Positions 10,691-21,902 are shown, counted from the first letter of the stretch. The stretch is DNA of 64,000 nucleotides from Lyophyllum atratum (GCA_014905825.1 JACGCN010000003.1:248001-312000); one strand, 5' to 3'. The notes: generated by a model not told the origin, from the letters alone. Numbers and translations: made by a program.

Positions 10691-10861
10691 CTCGACTCCT
10701 ATGTACCGGTAGCTCACTGTCTCCCTGTAGAATAGTTTATTTGGAATTACATCGAGCATAGGCCTGTGATACATCTATGCAGCCCTTGACGAAACTACAA
10801 TAATCCACTGACAACCGACCACCAACCAACGACCATCGACCACAGACGGCGTCATCTCGCG

Positions 10862-10874
10862 GTCACGTGACGTC
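10862..10874. promoter_or_regulatory. GTCACGTGAC palindrome upstream of dioxygenase gene
   Basis: The palindrome GTCACGTGAC (10862-10871), overlapping a GACGTC half, contains the E-box CACGTG. It lies about 85 bp upstream of the dioxygenase start codon. Such a site could bind bHLH or bZIP factors, but function is inferred from position only. Confidence 0.3.
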
Positions 10875-10955
10875 GGAACGGAGCAATCTTCGGACTCGCG
10901 AGCATCGTTGAACTCGAACATTTTGTCTCTCACTCGTTGACTACCACTTTTCACA

Positions 10956-12766
10956 ATGGCTAAGCGTAAATCTAAAGCTATGGCCGAAGCCTTCAAAGCT
11001 GGTAAGTATGTAACAGCTCTAATCACTGCAGATAATCACATCCTTGCAGTTCAGGAACTCTTATCAGATCCCAGCACCATGACAGAATTGGATCGCATCT
11101 GCCAGTCTGGAGAGAGCATTTCGGAATCCTCTGCTATTCTAGAGCTCCTGGAAGAGGTCAGGAAGACCTTGAACAAACCTGATTACACTGTATGTCATCT
11201 TTTGGTGCTCACTGCTGAGGTCCAATGTTGACCATCTGTAGGTCGAAAACCTGATCACTGAGGGGCTGAGCCGGGCAAAGGGAGTTCAAAACCGCCGGGA
11301 GACCTTTCTCAAAGTGAAACACCACTATGATGCATCCCAACTCGATGGTCATCCGGCACAGGCATCCCACTGGGCAAAGCGCCACATTGTACGTGATATC
11401 TATTTAGATTTTTGACATTAGTGCTGACCTTTCATGCCGCCAGAAACGTGCTCTAGGATTATCTGCTGAGCCTTTTTCGGTCAAGTCGATGCTTGAGGCT
11501 GGAAAGACGCTGGACTCCGTCAAGATTATCTTTCGTAACCGCGCGGCCAAGACCCCGAAACTTCATCGGTTCATGGTGGAAGTCGCAGGCGATGATGAGG
11601 ACCAACTCGTCGTCAATGAAGACACTGGCTTCTATGTCGTTCCTCCTGACGAATCCGTTGTTTTTGTCTCTCGAACTGCAGATGGAGGTGAGTTTTTTGT
11701 TCTTACTATTGCGAGTAAACCGTTGATCAAAGTGTAGGTATTGAGATCGAGCTTGCCGTTATCCGAGGTGTTGCAACTCGAGCAGCATTTTCTGGAGACC
11801 TGTACAGCTGGCTCGTTCAGGTAGTCGATAACGCCTGTAGTGAGCGGAGAGATGTTCGGGTAAGCTTGCCTCTCATATGCACTGGTTTGGACTGACAGAC
11901 ACCTCTAGCCAGATCATGAGGGCTGTATGGTACAGGCTGGGCTCAATCTCGGTCCACGTCATGCTAGAGTCCTTGGCTGGGCAAAGAGCTATACCAAAAA
12001 GCTCGATGCCAAAACCAAGACTGAACATGACGAGGATGTCATAGGGGCTGTGAGTCTTTTATGGAGTTTGGTACAGACTGCGATGCCTCAGGAGGTCGCA
12101 GAACATGTTCAAAAACAGCTTGACGCCAGCCAGCTGCCCACGGTCGCCACCAGGAATGTACCCAAAGGTGAGCCTCATTTGAATTACATCCTGATACTGC
12201 TCATCTCATTAATCTCAAGGGAATGGGTTCCATCTCCGTATGGGGGATAAAGTGTACACATTTAACATGGCTAAACGTGCACCACCGGAAGTGTATATGT
12301 CCCGTGGCTACATTGCGTACGAATTACTGATTTCATTACCGCATAACTCTGATGTATCATTGGCAGGTGGACTCACGTCGACCCTGCGTTTTGCAAATAT
12401 GCATTCTCTTTCTGCGTCGGCAGACAGATCTTAGAACCCACAGGTAGAAAACGTAAAGCCACCCAGCCCTTGTCAGATGGGCCAGCTGACGGTGGTGCAA
12501 ACTTTGTCGATGCAAGTTTGGGCGTTGTTGTCAAGCAAGCAAAGGGCACAATCTTTGGATTCAAACCTGAGTACCTCCATGGTACGACCAAGAGCTATGG
12601 TGTGCTCAATCATGCGGTTACGATTACTTTTTCTCGACGTGTCGCTGATGCCTGGTTGGAGCTTGAGGCCGCTGACAGGATCAAAATCGAATCCTCTGCA
12701 GGAGCCGGGGAAGGGAATGTAGAGTTTGAGGCAGCCAAGAAGTTGAAAGGCAAATCACGTAAATGA
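10956..12766 (+). CDS. TET/JBP-like 2-oxoglutarate/Fe(II) dioxygenase
   Basis: Predicted 484 residues from eight exons: 10956-11001, 11050-11189, 11242-11388, 11444-11687, 11738-11859, 11909-12167, 12220-12316, 12367-12766; exon lengths sum to a whole number of codons. TET/JBP enzymes oxidise 5-methylpyrimidines in DNA using Fe(II) and 2-oxoglutarate. The C-terminal third carries the oxygenase signature: H355-x-D357 in WTHVDPAF, distal H423 in EYLHGTT, and R442/R443 in ITFSRR for the 2-oxoglutarate carboxylate. NFVDASLGVVVKQAKGT forms the expected strands between. The N-terminal region starts with basic MAKRKSKAM and is otherwise unrecognised. All introns are GT-AG, 48-55 nt. The gene looks intact and sits in the giant element. 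Assignment to 2OG-Fe(II) oxygenases is fairly firm; TET/JBP rather than a sister family is inferred from motif style and context. Confidence 0.65.
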
Positions 12767-12871
12767 TTCCACGTTTTGTAACCGGTAGTTGAAACAAGGT
12801 TGTGTTTCTCGCCTGATCCATTTGAGGACTTTTGCAGTGGGTACAGCCATATCTGGACAGCCTAACCACAG

Positions 12872-13270
12872 CCTCAGCCAGATAGGGTACGTCACGGGTA
12901 TTCCCGCGGGTTGACCTCGGGCTTATTTCGAAGCGCGTGGATATCCAAACGCGTACCCGTGCGGGTAAGGGTACAAAACCTGCATGGGTAACCCACGTCC
13001 TCAGCCAGATAGGGTACGTCACGGGCATTCCCGCGGATTGATCGGGGCTTATTTCGAAGCGCGCAGGTATCCAAACGCGTACCCGTATCCGTACCTGTAT
13101 CCATGCGGATAAGGATACGAAACCCACACGGGTAAGCCACGACCTCAGCCAGATAGGGTACGTCACGGGTATTCCCACGGATTGATCCCAGGCTTATTTC
13201 GAAGCACGCGGGTATCCAAACGCATACGCATACCCCCCGTGCAGGTAAGGGTACAAAACCCACACAAGTA
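12872..13270. repeat. Tandem repeat, three copies of about 127-144 bp
   Basis: CCTCAGCCAGATAGGGTACG begins units at 12872, 12999 and 13143. Each unit contains GCTTATTTCGAAGC and several TACCCG/CGGGTA palindromic words; the second unit is longer by an internal duplication of such words. It lies between the dioxygenase gene and the convergent unknown gene. Non-coding; possibly an internal remnant of another mobile element. Confidence 0.8.
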
Positions 13271-13587
13271 TTTTTGATTTTTCATTGATTTTTTTTTTGA
13301 AAATACCTGTATGATCCATGGGTTCACCCACAACCTGTGCGTAACCTGTCTACCCCCACGTACCTGCTAGTGAACCCCGACCCAGGCGCTGGGGTATAGG
13401 TGAACTGAGATCAGGGTGCGGGTAAGAAAATATTACCCAATGACCCATCGCCTCGAAACTTGTGGCTGCCGTATGCTGCATGTGTGATGAACAATAAAAC
13501 CCTTGAAATTGGGTAACATGTTAAGATATTAAAGTCTTTGTAACAAATTATAGGACATGAAAATAGAATAGGAAGCAGAAGAGAAAC

Positions 13588-13670
13588 ATATGGCTGGTAT
13601 TAAATATTAAGAGAGCAGGTAAAGGGAACATACTGCTGGTATTAAAGATTAAGAGAGTGAATAAAGGGTA
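13588..13670. repeat. Short tandem duplication, two copies of about 41 bp
   Basis: The word CTGGTATTAAA followed by ATTAAGAGAG and TAAAGGG occurs twice with about 41-bp spacing, just downstream of the minus-strand gene. The rest of 13271-13676 shows no gene. Confidence 0.5.
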
Positions 13671-13676
13671 AAAAGG

Positions 13677-15085
13677 TCAGATATCCAAGTATGAAGCAAT
13701 ACGCCTCCGTTCAGGTGAGAAGACTGATTTTTGAACAAGCTTCGATGCAAGAACCTCGTCTGAATTGTTGGATGTAGCAGATGGTGCGCGCTCTTGATCA
13801 ACCCCACCAGAAGGCCTGAACATCCAGCAGATTGCTCGCCAAGTGCGGTACAGCATGTACTGTTCACCACATTCTATTCCTGTTAAATATGAAAATGGTG
13901 AGATAAATGAGGAGTGTAATTCGCTGTCTATCCACCCACCTGGTATGTCACCTTTCCACGAAGCCTGTGCAGCCCTCTCAGCCCAGAAATACCCAATACT
14001 TTTTTTGGAGTATGAAGCTTCAGCCCATCCGAGTGCGTCTAAAACCGCAGACGACTTGAGATTGAATCCGCGGTATGTGATTTTAGCAGCGGCCTTGGGA
14101 TCGCAGCGAAAATCAGGCAGTCCGAGTCTGACTAGAAGAGTGGATACAGCACGGTGCTGAACGACCAATGAAGTGAGAGAGGCATGGTTATTGGATGCAT
14201 ACCGGGCAGCAGCAATATCTGCAGCAGAAACCTGTTCGGCTTCAAAAACCCCCTGAACAGATGTAATGTTGGGACCTTCAAAGCTCGGGACAGGGCCTGC
14301 AGCTCCTGGAAGAGCCCCTGAAAATGCGAGTGCAGCGGGTGTGGTGTTTTCGGATGAGAGAAAGAGTTCGGTGATGTTAGGGCCAGGTGTTCCCAACATG
14401 TTGTGAAACACTGTAGGAGGATCGTCAAACAGGAGTGGATGCGAGAGAGCTGGGGATGGGAGGGGTAGTGTGGTAGGCAGGATAAAGATGAGAACAAAGT
14501 GAGTCCCAGGCTGTACATTCAAGGGTGCCCAAGTGTGGGTAAATTGAACAGTTTTGGGATGGCTAGCATCGAGTGCAAATAGCCTTTGCTGAAAAGGTGT
14601 GGCTGCTTCGATGATAGAAAAGTCTACAGAGATGGTAGAGAGATGGTCAAGTAACCGAAATCCATGTGCTGGATTTTGAAGCTCAGCACCAAAATCTGGC
14701 ACTCGTGTAGTCGCCAGGAAGGTAGAGAGAGTCGCCAAAGTAAGAATGTCATGAAGCCATTGGGGAAGTCTTCTAAACTGGTTTCGAAGAGCTGCAATCA
14801 GAGTGGATATGTGGATGGAAGCTATCCCCTCATGATATGTAATTAAGCCAGATATGACTGAGACTGTGACGAATTCACTGCTGGTCAGAACACCATTGCT
14901 CAGCAGAACAGCAGAACATGTGAGAGTCTGTAAGTCGGGGTCAAGGACACTGAACACATCTGTAACTGCAGCATAGATAAATACAGAACTTCATGCTATT
15001 AAGTCATCAACTGACACACCTGCTGATGGATCCATACACCTGCTTTTCTTTCCGAGGGCTTACGACAGATGACAAAAAGTGTGCC
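13677..15085 (-). CDS. Unrecognised protein of giant element
   Basis: A 426-codon open frame (13677-14957) with clear coding character continues upstream through an exon at about 15000-15085 reading TLFVICRKPSERKAGVW, joined by an intron whose acceptor is near 14967. The start codon is not resolved. A 60-nt piece (about 13874-13933) has GT-AG borders and may be a further intron, in frame either way. Segments include GLPDFRCDPKAAAKITYRG and SIGYFWAERAAQASWKGD. I do not recognise the family and see no catalytic motif or membrane segment. It is divergent from the integrase gene (about 100 bp between them), so the two may share a promoter. It may assist transposition, but that is only inferred from its place. 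Confidence 0.55.
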
Positions 15086-15185
15086 AGCAGTGCGAGTTAC
15101 ATCTCGTCACAGTCACAGAGATGTGATATTCGAGATAATCTGATCCTCAGACGAGCATGATTGTGTGATAAACTCACCAGCCCCC

Positions 15186-17219
15186 ATGTCGACTGAGCCA
15201 GCCAACCCACATCTTGATGTCCTTAATGCTTTTCGGATCCATTACTATCGCTACTGCCAAGCAGTTCACAATGCTGCAGGCTCAGGAACTGACTCTACTG
15301 TCCTTGAAAGGCTGGGCGACGACCTTGATGTGTTTGCGAATCTGATCAATGAGGTATTTAGTCAAAATTCATCTTGAAATGAACCATTTTTCAGAAGCTG
15401 AAATTAATCTAAATCTCAGCATGCGAACATTTTTGAACCAGAAGAGCTGAATCTTTTTCAAAATAATGTCCGAGCTATGCAGAATGATGTTCGGCAGCAG
15501 TATGAGCACACTCTCAACCATTCGCACTATGGCCACCCAGTTGTTGTCCAAACAGTCCGAACAGGCAGACAGGGCAGGCCTGCAGTCCAGATTGATCCCG
15601 ACTTTCTTCGATGGGCATACTCGGTTCGCTCAACATCTGCAATTAGCAGGTTTTTGAATGTTAGCAGGCAGACTGTTCGGAATGCTTTGCTCGAGCATGG
15701 GATAGTGCAGCCACAGGCAGATCCCTTTCTCCTTTCACCAGAAACTGCTGAGGAAAGTGAGCTAATCTATTCCAAATCTGTCATGACCATTTTTTCTCAT
15801 GCCTGCTTCCACCGACCTGTTAATATCTTAGCTGGTTCTGATACCCTGGCCAGACCAGAAAATCTGGAAGCTGATGACATTCTTGACCCACATCTTCCAA
15901 TTCCTAGTCAAGTTCTCCCCAGCTCCGGGTCCAACTCTCCTGCTCCTGTAGCTGAACTGGCTACTTTGGGTAGTAGGCCTATCTTATCCTTTACTGGATC
16001 TCTTTCAACTCTTACAGATCAAGAACTTGATGAGATTATTCTAAATCTCAGGCAGCGTTACCGCCGTGCAGGTGTAACCATGCTCCATGGTATGCTCCTC
16101 CAGCTCGGGCACCGGGTTCCCCGTGAACGCATCAGGCTCTCTCTATTACGTATTGATCCGGTCCAGCGCATTTTCGAGAGGATAAGGATTCGGCGCAGAG
16201 TATACTCTGTTCCAGGACCCAACTCGCTATGGCATCATGATGGACAGCATGGTACGCAGCTTTGAGGTTTTCTTTTATCTGTTTCTAATCAAATATCCAG
16301 GACTTATACGGTGGGGCATTGTGATCCACGGCTTCATTGATGGCTACTCCCGCCTAATCACTGCGCTTCAAGCAAGTAACAATAATCTAGGGCAGACTGT
16401 CCTTGAGCTCTTTTTATCTGCCTGTGGCCTGTACGGTGTACCATCACGCCTACGTGGAGATCATGGTGTCGAAAATCTACGTGTTGCAGCATGGATGGAA
16501 CAGTACTGGGGCCAAAGACGTGGATCATATATATGGGGGCGGTCTGTTCTCCCGACTTCTGCTATAGAATGGCGGGATGTTAATGCCTACTTTTTTATAG
16601 AAGTGTACACAATGTCCGGATTGAGCGGCTATGGGTTGACGTCACAGCTCAGCTGGGTTCAGCTTGGGCAGACCGCTTTGTACAACTTGAGCTCCACCAT
16701 GGCCTAAACATCAACAATACTGCCCAAATCTGGCTTCTCCACCATCTATTCCTTCCCACTATCAACCAGGAACTTACGTTCTTTGCGCAGTCATGGAATA
16801 ACCACACTATCCAGATACGCAGTGGACCTAACCGGTCGCCGGTGGATATGTTTGGATTTGATATGCTTGTCCATGGTGTGCGTGGGGGAAATCTGCATGA
16901 AGAGGACTTGACGGAAGAGGAGCTTGAGGTTTTTGGAGTTGATTGGGAGGCCTTGCGGGATGAAACTGTGCTGGATTCAGTACGCGGAAACGCACCACAA
17001 CGTGAGGAGTCTACGTCATGGATTGGAAGGGCTGGCCCCCCGGAGCACTTGAATGAGGTTCCATTGAATCCACCTGACCTATCTATACCCCAGGACAGCA
17101 TACCGAATTTCGACCAGCTGCTCGACGGTATCTTGAGCCATGCTGAAGAGGTGGATTCTGCAACCATCTGGGTTCATGGGCTCGCACTGGCAAGAAGGAT
17201 GTATGGTGATGTGTTTTAA
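15186..17219 (+). CDS. DDE integrase-fold protein, probable transposase of giant element
   Basis: Predicted 619 residues from four exons (15186-15353, 15420-16251, 16301-16541, 16601-17219; sum divisible by three). A helix-turn-helix-like stretch, ISRFLNVSRQTVRNALLEHG, lies at about residues 130-150. An rve-type catalytic core follows: D330 in LWHHDGQH, then IHGFIDGYSR, D387 in RGDHGVEN and E422 in VRIERLW, with 34 residues between the last two, as in retroviral-type integrases and related transposases. The core style (LIRWGIVIHGFIDGYSRLI) is that of the integrase-core family found in many eukaryotic cut-and-paste elements. All catalytic residues are present and the exons join cleanly. An acidic tail follows. 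By elimination it is the transposase of the 13.9-kb element. Its superfamily (Ginger-, IS3EU-like or other) needs phylogeny. Confidence 0.75.
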
Positions 17220-17315
17220 TAGGTACATAGGGCTTTGCCTGTATTGTTACACTTGTAAAAAAAATCGTAAAAAAATTGATACTCATTGCTGATGGCATGT
17301 TTCGAGAAGTGACCT

Positions 17316-18089
17316 TAGTGATTCGAGGTCCAGTTGTACCAACCGCAAAAAACCGGCAACCCAACCGGACCACGACCGATCCCAACCGGACCTGCGGTTG
17401 CGGTTGTTCAGAATTTTAGGCGGACAACCGCGGTCCGGTCGCGTGGTTCAGTGCTTGAGGAACCGGCAAAAACCGGTTGTGATCAGTCACAACCCCAGCA
17501 GGGAGAGCCAGCAGGTGCGTCATCAGCACACACTCCTCCCACCGTCTACTGACCACCACCCACCCAATAGGTGATCGAATTCCCTCCCACGTCAACGCGC
17601 CGCCGCCTACAACAGCCGCCCTGCACCCACCATGTCAGCAGCCCACGCCAGCCGCCCCCATGTAGCTTGCTCGCCAGCCGTCCTCCATGTCGCCCACTCG
17701 CAGCAGCTTCCCATGTCACTCGCTCGCCAGCTGCCCCCCATGCCGCTCGCACGCCAGCAGCCTTCTGCGTCGCTCGCATGCCAGCCCCTCCACGTCTCCA
17801 GCTCCTGTACACAGAGGAGCCCGCAGTCGTGGGTCTTCTTTTTGCAGGAGCTATGTCTGAGGTGTGGAGCTGCTGGTGCGACCGGTCGCGACCGGGCTAC
17901 GACTGGTTGCAGCTGGGTTCAGTTGCAACCGGTTTTGACCGGGTTGAAACCGTAGCACGACCGACACTGACCGGTTGGTCGAGGTCCAGTCGTCGGTCGT
18001 TCCCTTTCTGTTGTGCAAGCGACCGGTCTCGGTCGCGGCCGGGCCCAACAATGGCCGACAACCGGACCCGACCGGACCTCGAAACACTA
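17316..18089. mobile_element. hAT-type non-autonomous element (774 bp)
   Basis: Left end TAGTGATTCGAGGTCCAGT, right end read inward TAGTGTTTCGAGGTCCGGT (two mismatches in 19). Flanked by a perfect 8-bp duplication AGTGACCT (17308-17315 and 18090-18097). An 8-bp duplication and TAG-type ends point to hAT. The interior has no transposase but many AACCGG/CCGGTT words near both ends, probable transposase binding sites. GC-rich open frames inside are not genes. Inserted between the integrase and HECT-like genes. Confidence 0.85.
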
Positions 18090-18243
18090 AGTGACCTATG
18101 GTTATACTTATCGGTGGCCTGCTAGTCACTGAATAACTGCTTCAAGTGTTCTCAACTCAACAAAAAAAATCAGTCATTTTGTACAGTGAGGCAGGTCGGT
18201 GAAGTTAGTAGAATCTGCCCACATTAAAGGTGGTGAAAACTTT

Positions 18244-18343
18244 TGCATTGGTGGGGAATTGAACCAGCACCCTTGGGTTCGTAAGCTCAACCTTCCAACG
18301 TTAATTCACAGTCTTAGGATTGTAACCACTCTACCATAGCACC
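18244..18343 (-). other. tRNA-like sequence (possible tRNA pseudogene or SINE head)
   Basis: On the minus strand, GGTAGAGTGGTTA resembles a Pol III A box and GGTTCAATTCC a B box, 60-70 nt apart in a 100-nt block. The acceptor ends pair only partly and the T stem is mismatched, so a functional tRNA is unlikely. No anticodon can be assigned. Confidence 0.3.
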
Positions 18344-18607
18344 AGTTATTAACGACATGAGTATGAACAAATATAACACAGTCACAATGGTACTAACCAA
18401 GATTCAACAGCTGCTAATGCATATCAAGGCCCGAGGTGACTTCAAAATAGTGTGAAAACAATGACATTAACGAGCTAGGCCTGTAATATGTGCCAGCCAA
18501 TCGAGCAGATAAATGTAGGGGTAGAAATAGGTAGGGCAGTATACTAAATAAGTAAAGACAGCTATAGAGAAAAATTATGGGTATAGGTAGCATGCCATGC
18601 CAGGTAT
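18344..18607. other. Intergenic within giant element
   Basis: About 260 bp between the tRNA-like block and the stop of the HECT-like gene. Nothing recognisable. Confidence 0.4.
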
Positions 18608-21600
18608 CTAGGCAAAACTGTGACGACCAATAACATTGAGAATCTCACAAAGGAACCAGTGGTCGAATGCCTTCTGGAAGGTTTCAATTTCTGGGTTCTC
18701 TGGGTCGGGATAATCAGCTCGGACCAGTTTCAAAATATGGCTGCCTGGAAGGCGAGCTGTTCGAAGACAGGTTCGGAATGAGATCTTTCCCTGTGACACC
18801 ATCATAGCCCTTAGGGGTGCAGTGCCAGCATACATAGGGTCGTCATCCCTGCAGCATATTATCTATGACAGCATTGAGTGCTCACATCAACAGCGAGGGA
18901 ACGAAAACACATACTGATATCATATCTGAGGCAGGATCAAGTGAAGGAGACCCAGTAGCTGCCCAAGCAAACATACGAGGGCGAAAGCCTGGGGTGTCGA
19001 GTTTGGTTAAATCAATGGCAGGGCTAAAGCTTTCTTTGATTTCTGCAAAGCGAGTCGGAGAAGGCAACCCTGAGCCCTGGAAGAAGGCCCCGATGATGGA
19101 TTGAAGGGACAAGTTGTCGTCTGTAACCAGGGCCAAAGCTGATGTGAACTCGGAGGGGGTTCGACCCCAGGATAGGTGGGGAGACAGTGAAGCAAAATCA
19201 CTGATGTGAGAAGTCCACACCACACTAAAGAAGGCCTCTGAGCCTCCTTCAAACTGCCTCGGTACCTGGATGATATGAAAATGACTATGAGAATAATTAT
19301 GAACCGAGAAAATGCACTTCTACTCGCCTGAAAAAAGTCAAACCCATTTCTGCATGGCAGTTTGCAGCCAGAGATAAAGGCCTGCCACTCAGGATGGCGA
19401 TAGTCTTCAGGACCCATGATCGCTCGGTAAAGCATTGCTGCAGCCATAGAATTGTGCGAGGCATCAGTCCGACGAGACAGTGATGAGACCTTGAAAATAG
19501 CTGTCAGTATAGGAAGGAGTAGGGCAGATCGTACTCGCCTGGAGGTCATGGTAAGTAGCCAGATGACCTTGAAAGGGCTGAATATTCCCTGTAGGACCTG
19601 TCTGTTTCCAGTCGAGGATGAGCTGGTGGAGATTAGGGTGCCACTCCCCTATGAAGGCAGGGTGGAGGGAGTGCAGGTCGCAGCCATGGACAATAAATTG
19701 AAATATGGAAGGATCAAGTGGGGATGGGCTGAGACCCATGATCATCATGATCGAGCAGAGGGCCCCAAGCTGCTTGAGAGCAGCCAGCCTTTCAGCAGGA
19801 ATATGTCGTGCGACCATGGCTGAGTAGGCTGTCTGAAGAGTCGCAAAGCTATCTTCCCGATGGTTGAACCACTCGGCATGGGTGGTAGTAAATGTTTGAA
19901 AAGCTGTGAAAACAGTTTCTCGCTCAATGCCCTGGCCAAATGACAGGGTCGATCCTGATGAGGTGGTCCTGCAATACCAGAAATTAGAGTGGGTTGCGAT
20001 TTTGAAGCCGACTGGACTTACACAGTAAAGGACCGATCAGGTGAAAGTACATCAGTATAATCATTCTGCTCGCCTGCAGCTGCAATCATAGCAAGGAAAG
20101 CAGTCGCAAGGGCCGACACATTTGGGCCTCGGAGTTTAAGCTTTTGTAAGCTACTGTTCGCAGCTTCAAAGACTGCTGATGCTAAATTGCTGACAGAGTA
20201 AAGACCCTGGCGATCAGCAAAGGCAGACACCCATTCTTCCGAGGGGCTCCAGATAGCCATAGGCAAGAACGAGTTGGCCGACGAAAATGACACCTCACGA
20301 GGTGGAGGTGGATTGGTGTCGGTGCTGTTGTCAACTGGAACCGACTGTAAAAAAATGGATCAGCCAGGGAATAATGGATTCTGTTTGAAGATTCATACTG
20401 AGTTCAGTCGGCTAGACCTTCGCTGGGTCGGAGCATTGGAAAGGTCCCAGGGACGATCCTCATCATCTGTCATCTCGACATCAAAGTCCGAAGAAGAGTC
20501 AGAAAGAATAGGCTCGCAGTCGCAGGTAGGTTCGGAAGAGGAGCTGTTGGAAAGGCTACCAGCATTGTCATGAGGAAACAATCGGGCCATGTGCTGATCA
20601 AGACATGTGTGTCGCATATGATTGAGTACCAGCGACACTGGATGGTGAGCAATTCCTAGAAGTTGTGTTATGAGCAAATTTATTGGATGAAATAAACCAA
20701 ATCTTACCAAAATAGATGACGAGTCTATTGGCCTCAATACAGACAGGTTGATTGAACCGATGCTTGTCACTTGCCAGAGAAGAGAGCTTCAGCTCGGGAT
20801 CATGGAGAGGGATGGCTTTGAGCCGAATTTGTCCATCTTTCCGAGCAGTTCCTTTGTTGACAAGGGCAAGGAGCTGAAGAGGAAGTACCTCATGTGCGAG
20901 AAGGGAGGATTGGCCCGACTGCTGAAACTGGAACTTATATTCCGACTCTTGCATCAGCTCAACAATAGTGTTGATGAGAGAGACGACTTTGACTTCAGCA
21001 GGTACTTCAAAGTTGTAAAGAAGGCCATGGCTCGCCAGAAACATTGTAAACGAGTCACGATAGAATCGGAACAAAAATCTCTCGTCCTGCATGCCCTCCT
21101 GTTTATCAATCGTTTGAGCAACTTGGATCACAGCATATGACGATATGGGACTTACAGTCGGAGGATACACTTTTATAGTGAGTCGCAGAGTAGGTACCTC
21201 AGAACCTTCCACATAGCAAAGGCTTACATCAGGACGAGGAGGAGTCGGCAAAGAAGGGGGATGAACCGATGGTCCCCGAACAGACCGACTTGTTGTGCGA
21301 GATGCTCGGCGAGGAAGCTGGGGTTGCTGCCGACTGCTAGATGAGGCTGAAGAGGCAAGTCTTGCTTGATTGACCTGTCCAGTGTTCAGGTTGCCTCCTA
21401 GACGAGCAAAAGACATGGGAAGGAATGGCTGCTGAGAGGAGGATGTTGTTGCTGGGGCAGGCTGTGAAGGTCGAACAAGAGCCTGGATGGACTGGTAGGG
21501 TTGAAGGACTGGAGGTGCTGAGGGCACAGGCACCGAAAACGAGGGAACCAAGGGTTGCACTGGAGGCTGTGTAGGAAGCTGGAGAGAGGCCGAGTGATGG

Positions 21601-21749
21601 CTTGAAGATAGTGAGGAATTGGCAGGATTAGAGAATGCTGATGGAGATGGAAAGCCTGGAAGAGAGGGAGACGAGGACCCTCCTGCTGGTATGTGTTGGC
21701 TGATGAGAGCCTCAATCTGCTGCCGAAGATCGGGAGGGAGATGATCCAT
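18608..21749 (-). CDS. Large protein with HECT-like C-terminus
   Basis: Predicted 944 residues from seven exons: 20708-21749, 20399-20655, 20022-20344, 19539-19968, 19328-19489, 18886-19265, 18608-18848; lengths sum exactly to whole codons. The first 150 residues are Ser/Pro/Gln-rich and disordered. The central part is helical and unrecognised, with an acidic patch (SDSSSDFDVEMTDDED). The last 250 residues contain FFQGSGLPSPTRF, FRPRMFAWAATGSP and SFRTCLRTARLP, then a short tail, resembling the end of HECT ubiquitin ligases, where a Thr-Cys pair in a strand carries the catalytic cysteine. HECT assignment is tentative. Two introns use GC donors (GCGAGT) after CAG, and one intron is only 37 nt. 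Convergent with the integrase gene, apart from the nested hAT element. Ubiquitin-ligase cargo would be unusual; a structural comparison would decide. Confidence 0.5.
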
Positions 21750-21842
21750 TGAGTTAAAATAAAATCTAAAGACGAGTCGGCGAATTGGGAATTAGTCGGA
21801 TTTACTTGTCCTAGATATGTTCAGACTCACATTAGAAGGAGA

Positions 21843-21897
21843 GTCGGTAATCAGGCGAGTGACAGATAAGTCGGTAATCAGGCGAGCGACAGATAAT
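21843..21897. repeat. 27-bp tandem duplication
   Basis: GTCGGTAATCAGGCGAG followed by GACAGATAA occurs twice in tandem, just outside the 5' end of the HECT-like gene and next to the MITE. Confidence 0.6.
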
Positions 21898-21902
21898 GCA
21901 GA

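Noticed and set aside
9674..10761. Plus-strand frames of 202-258 codons and a 181-codon minus frame
   Set aside because: They follow the 161-bp tandem repeats, whose period breaks the frame between units; not credible proteins.
13677..14957. KDZ-type transposase in the giant element
   Set aside because: I looked for the Cys/His-rich KDZ signature in this gene and the other cargo genes and saw none; the integrase-fold gene is the better transposase candidate.
17571..18125. 184-codon frame
   Set aside because: It lies within and runs past the hAT-type element, is low complexity, and has no motif.
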